A DNA stretch of 41,440 nucleotides from JBAXEO01 sp964541375 (GTDB lineage Bacteria > Actinomycetota > Coriobacteriia > Anaerosomatales > JAAXUF01). Below, in pieces: positions 1 through 8,331 of the stretch. The DNA lies in the NCBI GenBank assembly GCA_964541375.1, contig CAZIPT010000012.1, positions 1 to 41,440 on the forward strand, read 5' to 3'. Numbering within the stretch: the first letter of the stretch is position 1; the number at the start of each line of letters is the position of its first letter. A model generated the notes under the pieces. The model was not told the origin of the DNA, searched no databases, and was given only the letters and a program-made list of their open reading frames with translations. A program made the position numbers and the translations under genes.

Positions 1-906
1 CATCCCTGGCATGCGTGGGTTCCGATCACGATCGGCTGCAACAACTTCTGCACGTACTGCATCGTTCCATACGTGCGGGGACGTGAGATCTCACGTCCTA
101 TGACCGAGATCGAGTCGGAAGTGCGGTCGCTTGTCGCCGATGGAGTCCGAGAAGTCACGTTGCTCGGGCAGAATGTGAACAGCTACGGGCGCGATATCTA
201 CGGTGACTCCCGCTTCCCGGACGTTCTCCGAATGGTCGGTGACACCGGGATCGACCGCATCCGTTTCGCCACGTCGCATCCCAAGGATCTTTCGCAGCAG
301 ACGATCGCAGCGATGGCGGAAGTGCCTGCCGTCATGCCCTATCTGCATCTGCCGGTTCAGTCGGGTTCGGACCGGATACTTGCGGCGATGAACCGCCGAT
401 ACACGCGCGAACACTATCTGGGGCTTGTCAGCAGCGCCAGAGAGGCCGTGCCCGGACTGGCGCTTTCAACCGACGTCATCGTCGGCTTCTCCGGCGAGAC
501 CGAGTCCGACTTCGACGACACCATGGACGTGGTGCGTCAGGTTGGCTTCGACCAGGCATTCACCTTCATCTACTCCCCACGAGAGGGCACACCCGCCGCA
601 TCGCTTGGCGATCGGGTTCCCCGCGAGGTCTCGCAACCTCGTTTCGATAGGCTCGTGGAGCTGGTGCATGCCTCGGCATTCACCAACAATCAGAGATTGG
701 TCGGGACCGTCCAGCCGGTGCTCTTCGAGGGCGTCAGCAAGCGAGACGAGCTGACGCTAGCCGGTAGGACGCCGACCAACAAGATGGTCCACGTGCCCGT
801 TCCCGCAGGCAGCACGGGCGCCGACTACTCCGGCCGGATACTCGAGGTCGAAGTCACCGAAGCGCAGACGTGGTTCCTCGGCGGTAGACTGCTGGGTAGA
901 GAGTAG
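1..906 (+). CDS. miaB: tRNA-2-methylthio-N6-dimethylallyladenosine synthase MiaB, 5'-truncated
   Basis: Radical SAM methylthiotransferase that adds a methylthio group to position 2 of i6A37 in tRNAs reading UNN codons. The open frame runs in from the left edge, so the N-terminal UPF0004 domain with its own [4Fe-4S] cluster is missing; 301 residues remain of a family of about 440. The radical SAM cysteines are seen near the edge as CNNFCTYC (Cys13, Cys17, Cys20 of the visible part), followed by the VPYVRGRE segment typical of MiaB/RimO enzymes. The last 65 or so residues form the TRAM tRNA-binding domain. MiaA, which makes its substrate, is encoded two genes downstream, which favours MiaB over RimO or MtaB. 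The gene ends with TAG at 904-906. Confidence 0.93.
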   Translation, partial: HPWHAWVPITIGCNNFCTYCIVPYVRGREISRPMTEIESEVRSLVADGVREVTLLGQNVNSYGRDIYGDSRFPDVLRMVGDTGIDRIRFATSHPKDLSQQTIAAMAEVPAVMPYLHLPVQSGSDRILAAMNRRYTREHYLGLVSSAREAVPGLALSTDVIVGFSGETESDFDDTMDVVRQVGFDQAFTFIYSPREGTPAASLGDRVPREVSQPRFDRLVELVHASAFTNNQRLVGTVQPVLFEGVSKRDELTLAGRTPTNKMVHVPVPAGSTGADYSGRILEVEVTEAQTWFLGGRLLGRE

Positions 907-961
907 GTGTGCAACGGCGTGTTGCCGCCTATCTGAACTCGGCAGGGACGGTGAATCTCAA

Positions 962-2344
962 ATGGCTTCCGGTTCGTTTGGAATCATCGCGCCGCATCCG
1001 CCCATCTTCTTCGCGTCGGTCGGAAAGCAGGCGCGGCACGTCGCCGATGCCTCTCTCGAGGCGCTCGGCGCGGCATCACGTGCGCTGAACGCCTACCGTC
1101 CGGACACGGTCGTTCTCATCTCGCCGCACGCCCCGCTCGCAGCCGACGCGTTCCTGGTCGACACCAGCGATCTGCTGGCGGGTTCGCTGTCGCAGTTCGG
1201 GGACGATCGGGAATACTCGTGGCCCGGAGACCCGGAGCTCGCATCGCTCATCGTCGACCGGCTGGACGGTGACGACATTCCGTGCGCCTCGCGGGATTCC
1301 GACACCCGCCTTCGTCCGGGCTGGGCGGATCACGCGACGATCGTCCCGCTCGCACTGCTGGAACTACCGCCGCACGTGCGCGTTGTGGTCCTGTCACTCT
1401 CATTTCTGCCCAGCGACTACCACCGCCGGTTGGGCGAGACCGTCGCCTCGACTGCCGAGGAGTTGGGGCGCAAGGTCGCCTTTGTGGCCTCGGGGGACCT
1501 CTCGCACCGATTGACGAACGAGGCCCCCGCAGGCTATTCACCGAGAGGCACGGAACTCGACGCAGCGATCGTGGAGGCCGTGCGCCGCGGCGCGCTCAGC
1601 GGGCTCGCCCAGCTTGACCCTGCGCTCGTTGAGGCAGGAGGGGAGTGCGGACTGCGCTCGATCATCGCGTTGGGGGGATTCTGCGGTGACGACCCGCTAC
1701 CGACCCGGGTGCTCGCATACGAAGGTCCGTGGGGCGTGGGATACCTGACGGCCCTGGTGGGTGAAGACGCTCTCTCCAACCGCGCCGCTGATCCGGAACC
1801 GCAGTCTGACTCAGGCCGAAAGGGCGGGATGCCCGGCACCGCGGAGAGCGAGATCGTATCGCTCGCCCGGCGCACCATCCAGCAGTATGTCGAGTCCGGA
1901 CAGGTCACCGAGTCCGAGCTTGCCTGCTCGGACTACCCTCCATCGGCGGGCGTGTTCGTTTCGCTCCATCGCGCTGGGGAACTGCGAGGGTGCATAGGAA
2001 CGATTGCCCCCGCCTGGCCCTCACTCGCCCAAGAGGTCGTCCACAACGCCATACAGGCTGCTACACAGGATCCGCGGTTCACTCCCGTTCGCTCCGACGA
2101 ACTGCGGGAGCTGGACATCAAAGTCGACGTACTGCATGCCCCCGAAGGGTGCGAGCTTGGCGACCTTGATCCGAGCCGCTACGGCGTGATCGTGGCAAGC
2201 GGTGGTCGCCGAGGATTGCTTCTCCCGGATCTCGAAGGCGTTGACGACGTCGCGCAGCAGGTCTCGATCGCGCTCCAGAAGGCGGGGATCCCCGCTGGCG
2301 CGCCCTGTTCGCTTCAACGTTTCCTTGTGGATCGGTACGTCTGA
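962..2344 (+). CDS. Memo-like / AMMECR1 fusion protein (AmmeMemoRadiSam system B+A)
   Basis: A 460-residue fusion. Residues 1 to about 270 look like the Memo / class III extradiol dioxygenase (LigB-like) fold, with candidate metal ligands at His12 (in APHPP), His56 (in ISPHAP), His124 and His182 (in SGDLSH). Residues from about 290 to 460 are an AMMECR1 domain, marked by the hallmark LRGCIGT and by QDPRF. In many prokaryotes these two proteins occur with a radical SAM partner (the AmmeMemoRadiSam set) whose biochemical role is not established; no such partner lies in this window. The gene sits 55 bp after miaB and only 4 bp before miaA, so it is probably co-transcribed with them. An AGGGA stretch precedes the ATG. 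The domain calls are firm, the function is unknown. Confidence 0.85.
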   Translation: MASGSFGIIAPHPPIFFASVGKQARHVADASLEALGAASRALNAYRPDTVVLISPHAPLAADAFLVDTSDLLAGSLSQFGDDREYSWPGDPELASLIVDRLDGDDIPCASRDSDTRLRPGWADHATIVPLALLELPPHVRVVVLSLSFLPSDYHRRLGETVASTAEELGRKVAFVASGDLSHRLTNEAPAGYSPRGTELDAAIVEAVRRGALSGLAQLDPALVEAGGECGLRSIIALGGFCGDDPLPTRVLAYEGPWGVGYLTALVGEDALSNRAADPEPQSDSGRKGGMPGTAESEIVSLARRTIQQYVESGQVTESELACSDYPPSAGVFVSLHRAGELRGCIGTIAPAWPSLAQEVVHNAIQAATQDPRFTPVRSDELRELDIKVDVLHAPEGCELGDLDPSRYGVIVASGGRRGLLLPDLEGVDDVAQQVSIALQKAGIPAGAPCSLQRFLVDRYV

Positions 2345-2348
2345 ACTC

Positions 2349-3326
2349 ATGACCACGCCGGCGGAACACTCACCAAGCGAGCAACGTACTGGCGCTCCTA
2401 CGGGTTCGCGCATCCGCGTATTGGCAGTCGTAGGCCCCACGGGAGTGGGCAAGACGGCGCTCGCCGAGGAAGTCGCCGTCCGCCTTGGGAGCGAGATCGT
2501 CTCGGCGGACTCGATGCAGGTCTACCGGGGCATGGACATCGGTACCGCCAAACCCTCTCCGTCCGAGCGGCGCGTACCGTACTGGTGCCTTGACGTCGTC
2601 GAACCGGGCACACCCTATTCGGCGGCCCTCTACCAGGTAGCCGCACGCGACGCGATCGAGAACATCTCGGCACGCTCGCTTACTCCTGTGCTCGCCGGGG
2701 GCACAGGACTCTACGTGCGTGCAGCCCTCGATGACCTCTCCTTCCCGGCCGGAGAGCAGGAGGACAACCCCGTACGACGACAGTACGAGGAGTACGCCGA
2801 GACGCACGGCGCGGATGCCCTCTACGAACTGCTCGTGGAGCGCGACCCGGACTCCGCGGCGGTCGTGCATCAGAACAACACCCGACGCGTCATACGTGCG
2901 CTTGAGATGCTAGACGCGGGCATTCCCTATGCCGAGCAGCGCGCGGGGTTCTCAACCCGCGAGAGCATTTACGACACAGGTCTTTTCGGGCTCACGATGG
3001 ACCGTGAGCGTCTCTACGCCCGCATCGACAACCGCGTGGACGCGATGGTGCGCGCCGGGCTTCTTGGCGAAGTCGAGGCGCTGCTGGACTCCGGGCTCCG
3101 ATCCACGCTCACCGCTTCACAGGCGATCGGGTACAAGGAGTTCGTGCCCGTGGTTGAGGGTCAAGCTGAGCTTGAGGATGCGGTGGCCGCTGTCAAACAG
3201 GCATCTCGGCGCTACGCGAAACGCCAGCTGACGTGGTTTCGCGCCGATCCGAGAGTGGTCTGGCTCGACATGGATACTCTGACGTTGGAGCAGGCGGCGG
3301 AGAGCGTTATCGGTACGCTAGACTAG
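2349..3326 (+). CDS. miaA: tRNA dimethylallyltransferase MiaA
   Basis: Transfers the dimethylallyl group from DMAPP to N6 of A37 in tRNAs that read codons starting with U. The 325-residue protein has the P-loop GPTGVGKT near residue 30, the catalytic/substrate segment DSMQVYRGMDIGTAKP, the LAGGTGLY motif and the QAIGYKEF motif of the family. The open frame extends further upstream, but those residues lie inside the AMMECR1 gene and resemble no MiaA. The ATG at 2349, 4 bp after the previous stop, gives the normal length and a short hydrophilic lead-in. It works on the same base as MiaB, and hflX four kb away is another frequent miaA neighbour. Confidence 0.95.
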   Translation: MTTPAEHSPSEQRTGAPTGSRIRVLAVVGPTGVGKTALAEEVAVRLGSEIVSADSMQVYRGMDIGTAKPSPSERRVPYWCLDVVEPGTPYSAALYQVAARDAIENISARSLTPVLAGGTGLYVRAALDDLSFPAGEQEDNPVRRQYEEYAETHGADALYELLVERDPDSAAVVHQNNTRRVIRALEMLDAGIPYAEQRAGFSTRESIYDTGLFGLTMDRERLYARIDNRVDAMVRAGLLGEVEALLDSGLRSTLTASQAIGYKEFVPVVEGQAELEDAVAAVKQASRRYAKRQLTWFRADPRVVWLDMDTLTLEQAAESVIGTLD

Positions 3327-3385
3327 CCCTAGAATCGTCCGCAGAATACGGCACGTGACCGACGCGTGAACAGGGGAGAGACGCG

Positions 3386-4270
3386 ATGGAACTCGCATTC
3401 GTGAAGATGCACGGTCTGGGCAACGACTTCATCATCATGGAGGACCTCACCGAGGAACTCGAGCTGTCCGCTCAGGCCGTCGAATGGTTCTGCGACCGCA
3501 ACTTCGGCATCGGCGGTGACGGGCTGATCCTCGTGCGTCCCTCGACCACCCCCGAGGCGGACTTCTTCATGCTGTACTACAACTCCGACGGCACGGTCGC
3601 CGAAATGTGCGGAAACGGCGTCAGGTGCTTTGCCAAGTACCTGGTCGACAGCGGGCTCGTGCCCGCCGACCAGGACTCGCTAATCGTCGAGACGCTGGGT
3701 GGCCTCAAGCCTGTCAACATCACGCGTTCGTACGATGGCACGATGTACCTCGCGACGGTCGACATGGGAGAACCTGTTCTCAACCCAGCTGCAATCCCGA
3801 CCGCTATGCGCTGCGGAACCAATGAAGACATGGTCATCGCGTGTCCCCTGGAAACCGATCTGGGCACCTTCGACGTCACTCCGCTGTCCATGGGCAACCC
3901 GCACTGCGTTCTCTGGGTCGATGACGTCGATTCGGCGCCTGTGTGGGAACTCGGCGAGCTCATCGAGAACCACCCGATGTTTCCCAAGAAGACCAATGTC
4001 GAGTTTGCTCAGATGGTCGACGAGAACGTGATCAGGCTGCGGGTGTGGGAGCGGGGCTGCGGCGAGACTCTCGCGTGCGGCACGGGCGCCTGTGCCGCGG
4101 CGGTCGTGGCGTCGCTGACACTGCGTATCGGCCGCGAGGCCACCGTCGAGCTGCCAGGCGGCGACCTCGAGATCCGCTGGGCCGAGAACAACCACGTGTT
4201 CATGACCGGCCCCGCCGAAACGGTCTTCGCAGGAACGATGGTCATCCCTGAGGACGACGGGGACCAGTGA
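3386..4270 (+). CDS. dapF: diaminopimelate epimerase
   Basis: Cofactor-independent epimerase that turns LL-diaminopimelate into meso-diaminopimelate for lysine and peptidoglycan synthesis. The two catalytic cysteines are visible: Cys75 in MCGNGVRCFAKY and Cys231 in ACGTGACAA. The N-terminal MHGLGNDF, the GNPHCV segment and the ERGCGETLACG block are family hallmarks, and 294 residues is a normal length. A strong ribosome binding site (GGGGAGAG) precedes the ATG. The gene lies 59 bp after miaA. The LL-diaminopimelate aminotransferase gene is next downstream, so this enzyme directly processes the product of its neighbour. Confidence 0.96.
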   Translation: MELAFVKMHGLGNDFIIMEDLTEELELSAQAVEWFCDRNFGIGGDGLILVRPSTTPEADFFMLYYNSDGTVAEMCGNGVRCFAKYLVDSGLVPADQDSLIVETLGGLKPVNITRSYDGTMYLATVDMGEPVLNPAAIPTAMRCGTNEDMVIACPLETDLGTFDVTPLSMGNPHCVLWVDDVDSAPVWELGELIENHPMFPKKTNVEFAQMVDENVIRLRVWERGCGETLACGTGACAAAVVASLTLRIGREATVELPGGDLEIRWAENNHVFMTGPAETVFAGTMVIPEDDGDQ

Positions 4271-4433
4271 TCCGGTCGTCTCGACGACCATCCGAGTGGA
4301 TGTGCCCGGACTGTTGAGTATGCGTAACGCGCGCGCAATCTGAGCCGTTACGCCGAGTGTTACCATGGCAGCCACGACCTCCGTTCACGGGGTCGCGACA
4401 CTAAGCTGGCCCCGACTAAGGAGAGATTGCCCG

Positions 4434-5594
4434 GTGAGAACCGCCAAGCGAATCGACCACCTCCCGCCGTACCTGTTCGCCGAGATCGACCGTAAGAAGG
4501 CCATCAAGACGGCGCAGGGCATCGACGTGATATCGCTCGGTATCGGGGATCCCGACACCCCCACTCCCGACCACATCGTGCAGGCGATGATCGAGGCGAC
4601 CAAGAACCCCGCGAACCACCAGTACCCCAGCTACGTGGGAGCGCCCCGCTATCGTGCCGCATGCGCCGAATGGATGAAGCGCCGTTTCGACGTGGAGGTG
4701 GATCCGGCGACAGAGGTGCTCGCGCTTATCGGCAGCAAAGAGGGCATCGCGCACCTATTCACGGCGTTCGTCGACCCTGGCGACTACACGCTGGTGCCGG
4801 GGGCAGGCTATCCCGTCTACCACACCGGCGGCATCATGGTCGGTGGCGAGACCTGGTGGATGCCGATGACCGAGGAGAACGGCTTCCTCGCAGACTTCGA
4901 GTCAACGCCGCCCGAGGTGCTCGCCAAGGCCAAGATGATGTTCCTGAGCTACCCCAACAACCCGACCTCGGCGATCGCCAACGACGAGTACTTCGACCGG
5001 GCGATCGCCTTCGCCAAGGCCAACGATCTGCTCATCGTGCATGACAACGCCTACTCCGAGATCGGCTTCGACGGGTACGTGGCGCCGAGCTTCCTTCAGC
5101 GCCCGGGCGCCAAAGACGTGGCGATCGAGCTGTTCAGTTCTTCGAAGGCGTACAACATGACCGGCTGGCGTGTCGCGTTCGCCTGCGGCAATGCGCAGGC
5201 CATCAAGGCGCTCGGCACCGTCAAATCCAATATCGACTCGGGTGTCTTCACCGCGGTCCAGGATGCGGCGATCGAAGCGTTCCTCGGCCCGCAAGACTCT
5301 ATCGCCGATCTCAACGCGCTCTACCAGCGTCGTCGGGATCTCGTGCTCTCGGCACTCGACAAGATCGGCATTGTGGTGCCGATCAAGCCTGTCGCGACCA
5401 TCTACGTTTGGGCAAAGGTGCCCGAGGGATACGATTCCGCAAGCTTCGCCGGGATGATCCTCGAAGAGGCGAACGTGATCGTTGCGGCAGGATCGGCGTA
5501 CGGGACGAGCGGTGAGGGCTACATCCGCATCTCGCTCACAACGCCCGACGACCGTCTGGAAGAGGCCATCAAACGCATCGAGAACTCCCTCTAG
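4434..5594 (+). CDS. dapL: LL-diaminopimelate aminotransferase (DapL type)
   Basis: PLP-dependent class I/II aminotransferase that converts tetrahydrodipicolinate to LL-diaminopimelate in one step with glutamate as donor. Features seen: SLGIGDPDTPTPDHI near the N terminus, the SYPNNPTSA block, and the PLP lysine Lys238 in SSSKAYNMTGWR. The open frame reaches back to an ATG at 4365, but the GTG at 4434 has AAGGAGAG upstream and starts at the conserved region (VRTAKRIDHLPPYLF), giving 386 residues. The 163 bp before it hold a 16-base perfect inverted repeat (4274-4289) and a possible extended -10 (TGT-TACCAT, 4358-4366) without a clear -35. A LL-DAP-aminotransferase-like or alanine-type aminotransferase is the alternative; the adjacent dapF makes DapL the better call. 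Confidence 0.85.
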   Translation: MRTAKRIDHLPPYLFAEIDRKKAIKTAQGIDVISLGIGDPDTPTPDHIVQAMIEATKNPANHQYPSYVGAPRYRAACAEWMKRRFDVEVDPATEVLALIGSKEGIAHLFTAFVDPGDYTLVPGAGYPVYHTGGIMVGGETWWMPMTEENGFLADFESTPPEVLAKAKMMFLSYPNNPTSAIANDEYFDRAIAFAKANDLLIVHDNAYSEIGFDGYVAPSFLQRPGAKDVAIELFSSSKAYNMTGWRVAFACGNAQAIKALGTVKSNIDSGVFTAVQDAAIEAFLGPQDSIADLNALYQRRRDLVLSALDKIGIVVPIKPVATIYVWAKVPEGYDSASFAGMILEEANVIVAAGSAYGTSGEGYIRISLTTPDDRLEEAIKRIENSL

Positions 5595-5611
5595 AGGAGG
5601 CACCCCTCTCC

Positions 5612-6931
5612 GTGGCACAGCGCCGCATCCCTGAAACCGAAGAAGACCGACAGGATCGCCGCGAGCGGGCGATTCTGGTCGGTGTCGACCAGGGGAACCT
5701 GCAGTGGCCGCTGGAAGAATCACTCGCGGAACTCGAGCGGCTTGCCGAGACCGCCGGTGTCGAAGTCGTCGCCACTGCAACCCAGCGCCTCGACCACCCG
5801 CACACCAAGACCTTCATCGGCACCGGCAAGGCCGAGGAGGTCGCCGCGCTCGTCCGCGAACTCGACGCGAACCTGGTGATCTTCGATGACGACCTGACGC
5901 CATCGCAACAGGCCAACCTTGAGAACGTCATAGCCGACACCAAGATCGCTGATCGCACCGCACTCATCCTCGACATCTTCGCCCTCCACGCCACCAGCCG
6001 AGAGGGCAAGCTGCAGGTCGAACTGGCACAGATGGAGTACCTGCTACCGCGGCTTCGCGGGCTCTGGCGCCACCTGGACAAGTACGCCGGCGGTGGCGTG
6101 ATGACGCGCGGACCCGGTGAGTCGCAGCTGGAAACCGACCGCCGGCTGGCCCGAAAGCGGATCAGCCTCCTCAAGCGGCAACTCACCGCCGTATCCAGCG
6201 AACGTCAGCTGCAGCGGCGGGCCCGCTCCCAGAGTGGCGTCTTTCGAGTCGCTTTCGTCGGCTACACCAACGCCGGCAAGTCCACGCTGCTCAACGCTCT
6301 AACCGACGCGGGCGTCCTACAGGCGAACATGCTCTTCGCCACCCTCGATTCGACCACTCGTCGACTCGGGCTGCCGGAGGGCCGAGAAGCCACGCTCACA
6401 GACACCGTTGGCTTCATCCACAAGCTCCCTCACGGACTCGTGGAGGCGTTCAAGTCCACGTTGGACGAAGTCAGCGGAGCAGATCTGCTCCTCCACGTCG
6501 CCGATGCAGGTGCGCCTCAGCGTGATGCTCAGATGCAGGCCGTGCGCGAGGTCCTCGGCGAGATCGGCGCTACGAACACGCCGAGTGTCGTCCTGTACAA
6601 CAAGATCGACACGCTGCCTGCGGTCGAGCTGGAGGCCCTGAGCGCTCGACACTCCGGCGCGGTCTTCGTATCCGGCCTGACGGGTGCGGGATTGGACTCG
6701 TTGCGCTCGCGCATCGCCGAGGAGGCCTCGCGCGGGGGAGTGACGATGACCGTGCTCATCCCGTACACAAGGGGCGACCTGATCGCGCTGGCTCACGAAC
6801 GGGCCCAGATCGTCACGGAGCGGCATCACGAAGAGGGGACGCGCCTGATCATCAGGGTTCCCACGGGTCTTTCGTCGACGTTCGCGCCGTTCGCGAACCT
6901 CGAGGCCGAAGACGAGCCACCGGTGGTCTAG
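5612..6931 (+). CDS. hflX: ribosome-associated GTPase HflX
   Basis: GTPase that binds the 50S subunit and rescues or splits stalled or stressed ribosomes. The 439-residue protein has the N-terminal HflX domain with the glycine-rich linker around residues 140-170 (RGPGESQLETDRR), the G domain from about residue 210 with GYTNAGKST (G1), DTVGFIHKLPH (G3) and NKID (G4), and a C-terminal domain. The start is a GTG 17 bp after the dapL stop, with a GAGGAGG ribosome binding site in the gap, so it is likely co-transcribed with dapL. It is convergent with lexA; the 39 bp between them can form only a weak hairpin. Confidence 0.94.
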   Translation: MAQRRIPETEEDRQDRRERAILVGVDQGNLQWPLEESLAELERLAETAGVEVVATATQRLDHPHTKTFIGTGKAEEVAALVRELDANLVIFDDDLTPSQQANLENVIADTKIADRTALILDIFALHATSREGKLQVELAQMEYLLPRLRGLWRHLDKYAGGGVMTRGPGESQLETDRRLARKRISLLKRQLTAVSSERQLQRRARSQSGVFRVAFVGYTNAGKSTLLNALTDAGVLQANMLFATLDSTTRRLGLPEGREATLTDTVGFIHKLPHGLVEAFKSTLDEVSGADLLLHVADAGAPQRDAQMQAVREVLGEIGATNTPSVVLYNKIDTLPAVELEALSARHSGAVFVSGLTGAGLDSLRSRIAEEASRGGVTMTVLIPYTRGDLIALAHERAQIVTERHHEEGTRLIIRVPTGLSSTFAPFANLEAEDEPPVV

Positions 6932-6970
6932 TCACATTGTCGCTGGCCAGCCGGATGTGGGCTAGCTGCC

Positions 6971-7594
6971 TCAGAGTCTCCGGAAGAGAGCTACGACCTT
7001 GCCCAGGATGGTCACGTCAACGGCATAGATCGGCTCCATTGAGGCGTTTTCCGGCTGCAGGCGAATACGGTCCGTCTCCCGGTAGTAGGTCTTCACTGTC
7101 GCTTCTTCGTCCATCATCGCGACCACGATATCCCCATTGGTCGCCGTAGGCTGTTGCCTAACGACGACAAAATCACCGTCCATGATCCCGACCTCGATCA
7201 TCGACTCTCCGCGAACACGCAGGATGAACGTAGCGTCATTCGCGATCTCGGTGGGGAGGGACATAGTCTGTTCGATGTTCTCAGACGCCAGTATCGGCTG
7301 TCCGGCCGCGACCTGGCCTACCACGGGCACTGCGCGAACTGAGCCGTAGTCGATTCCCCGCTCAGTCTCCCTGAAGTCAAGGACCTCCAGAGCGCGCGGC
7401 TTGGATGGATCGCGACGAATGAATCCCTTCGACTCCAGCGCGGCCAGGTGCGAGTGCACCGTCGAGGAAGAGGAAAGCCCGACGGCGAGGCCGATCTCGC
7501 GCACGCTGGGCGGATAGCCACACCGATGAACCTCAGCACGCACGTAGTCCAGAATCTCCTGCTGGCGCTTGGTCAGTTCGCGCTGATAAGCCAT
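6971..7594 (-). CDS. lexA: SOS response repressor LexA
   Basis: Transcriptional repressor of the DNA damage regulon that self-cleaves when stimulated by RecA filaments. Residues 1-70 form the winged HTH; the cleavage bond is Ala97-Gly98 (in QVAAGQP), and the catalytic dyad is Ser131 (RGESM) and Lys168 (EATVKTYY). The chosen ATG gives 207 residues beginning MAYQRELTKRQQ, with GAGGGGGC just upstream. The open frame extends 42 residues further, but that part runs through the operator sites. Several LexA-box matches in the divergent promoter region indicate autoregulation. Next to it, divergently, is a LysM protein, as in the yneA-lexA and Rv2719c-lexA arrangements. Confidence 0.97.
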   Translation of the reverse strand: MAYQRELTKRQQEILDYVRAEVHRCGYPPSVREIGLAVGLSSSSTVHSHLAALESKGFIRRDPSKPRALEVLDFRETERGIDYGSVRAVPVVGQVAAGQPILASENIEQTMSLPTEIANDATFILRVRGESMIEVGIMDGDFVVVRQQPTATNGDIVVAMMDEEATVKTYYRETDRIRLQPENASMEPIYAVDVTILGKVVALFRRL

Positions 7595-7611
7595 CGACGC
7601 CCCCTCGTTAT

Positions 7612-7670
7612 CGAACATCTGTGCGAAGTCAGTGTAGTCGCCCAGTGAGGCCGATGCAAACATGCGTTCG
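7612..7670. promoter_or_regulatory. two weaker LexA-box matches upstream of lexA
   Basis: The site at 7657-7670 (CAAACATGCGTTCG) differs at one position from the Gram-positive LexA box CGAACRNRYGTTCG. The site at 7612-7625 (CGAACATCTGTGCG) differs at two. The second lies only 18 bp upstream of the lexA start codon. They are spaced 45 bp from each other, centre to centre, and probably add to autoregulation of lexA; the weaker one may be chance. Confidence 0.55.
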
Positions 7671-7687
7671 TTTCCGTACTTGCGTAA

Positions 7688-7727
7688 CGAACATGTGTTC
7701 GCTACTCTATGTACGAACACATGTTCG
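7688..7727. promoter_or_regulatory. two perfect LexA boxes between lexA and the LysM gene
   Basis: Positions 7688-7701 (CGAACATGTGTTCG) and 7714-7727 (CGAACACATGTTCG) both fit the box CGAAC-N4-GTTCG with no mismatch, and each is the exact reverse complement of the other. Their centres are 26 bp apart. A possible plus-strand promoter for the LysM gene (TTGCGT at 7680-7685, TACTCT at 7703-7708, 17 bp spacer) would have the first box in its spacer and the second around its start point, a typical repressor layout. The promoter itself is tentative; the boxes are clear. Confidence 0.85.
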
Positions 7728-7802
7728 TTCGCGAGCTTCTCATGTCAGACCCTTCGGGCAGTATCGATTCGAAACCGCATGGCTACGCAAGGGGAGAGAC
7801 AT

Positions 7803-8198
7803 ATGCGCAATCAAGCAGAACTCATGAGCTCCGTCCAGAATGGGCCGAGGAAACCACGCCGCGCCTCGCAGCAAACCCCCGACGTGGGACGCAGCTCCTC
7901 ATTCCGCACCAGGCTCGAGGTGCTCCTTTTGGCCGCGATCGTCACGCTGTTGATCGTCGGCGCAGTTTCGACCGCGCGTCCGCGGTTGACGAGTCCGCAT
8001 ACCACGAGTGTTCTCAAGGTCCGACAAGGCGACACTCTGTGGCAGGTTGCTGAAGCACACCCAATCGACGGTCTGACGACTTCGCAGATGGTTGATGTGT
8101 TGGTCGCGGCCAATCAGCTCGGCGCACATTCGCTGACCCCGGGCCAGATGATCAGGATCCCTACCTACGACTCACGTACGCAGGTGGCCTCCCGATAG
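7803..8198 (+). CDS. SOS-associated membrane-anchored LysM protein (YneA / DivS / Rv2719c-like)
   Basis: A 131-residue protein with a basic cytoplasmic N terminus, one membrane segment at about residues 45-65 (LEVLLLAAIVTLLIVGAV) and a LysM peptidoglycan-binding domain at the C terminus (VRQGDTLWQVAEAH to LTPGQMIRIP). In Bacillus (YneA), Corynebacterium (DivS) and Mycobacterium (Rv2719c), proteins of this plan are encoded beside lexA, are induced by DNA damage and delay division. Here the same position, perfect LexA boxes upstream and an nrdR gene downstream all match that pattern. The ATG at 7803 has a strong AAGGGGAGAG; the longer open frame would run through the operators. The division-inhibitor role is inferred. 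Confidence 0.8.
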   Translation: MRNQAELMSSVQNGPRKPRRASQQTPDVGRSSSFRTRLEVLLLAAIVTLLIVGAVSTARPRLTSPHTTSVLKVRQGDTLWQVAEAHPIDGLTTSQMVDVLVAANQLGAHSLTPGQMIRIPTYDSRTQVASR

Positions 8199-8273
8199 GG
8201 GCGCGCCGACGGCCAGTATGGGAGTGCCCGGCGTTCTCGGACGTTCGCTGTATGGAATCGCCGAATCACTGCA

Positions 8274-8320
8274 TTGATGCCCCATATCTTGTGTGCTACC
8301 TTCCTTAGTAGCCTACATAT
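8274..8320 (+). promoter_or_regulatory. nrdR promoter with candidate paired NrdR boxes
   Basis: A promoter can be drawn with TTGATG (8274-8279), a 17 bp spacer and an extended -10 TGC-TACCTT (8294-8302). The spacer holds a good NrdR-box match, ending CATATCTTGTGT (8279-8294; 12 of 15 aligned positions of the ACAC-W-ATATAT-W-GTGT consensus). A poorer ATAT-centred match follows at about 8312-8327, 33 bp away, close to the three helical turns usual for paired NrdR boxes. This suggests that nrdR and the genes after it are controlled by NrdR itself. The first box is reasonably convincing, the second is not. Confidence 0.45.
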
Positions 8321-8331
8321 GGGGGTGAGCG

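Noticed and set aside
4274..4289. Perfect 16-base inverted repeat after dapF as terminator
   Set aside because: The stem is only 6 bp with no T-run following, so it was not called a terminator.
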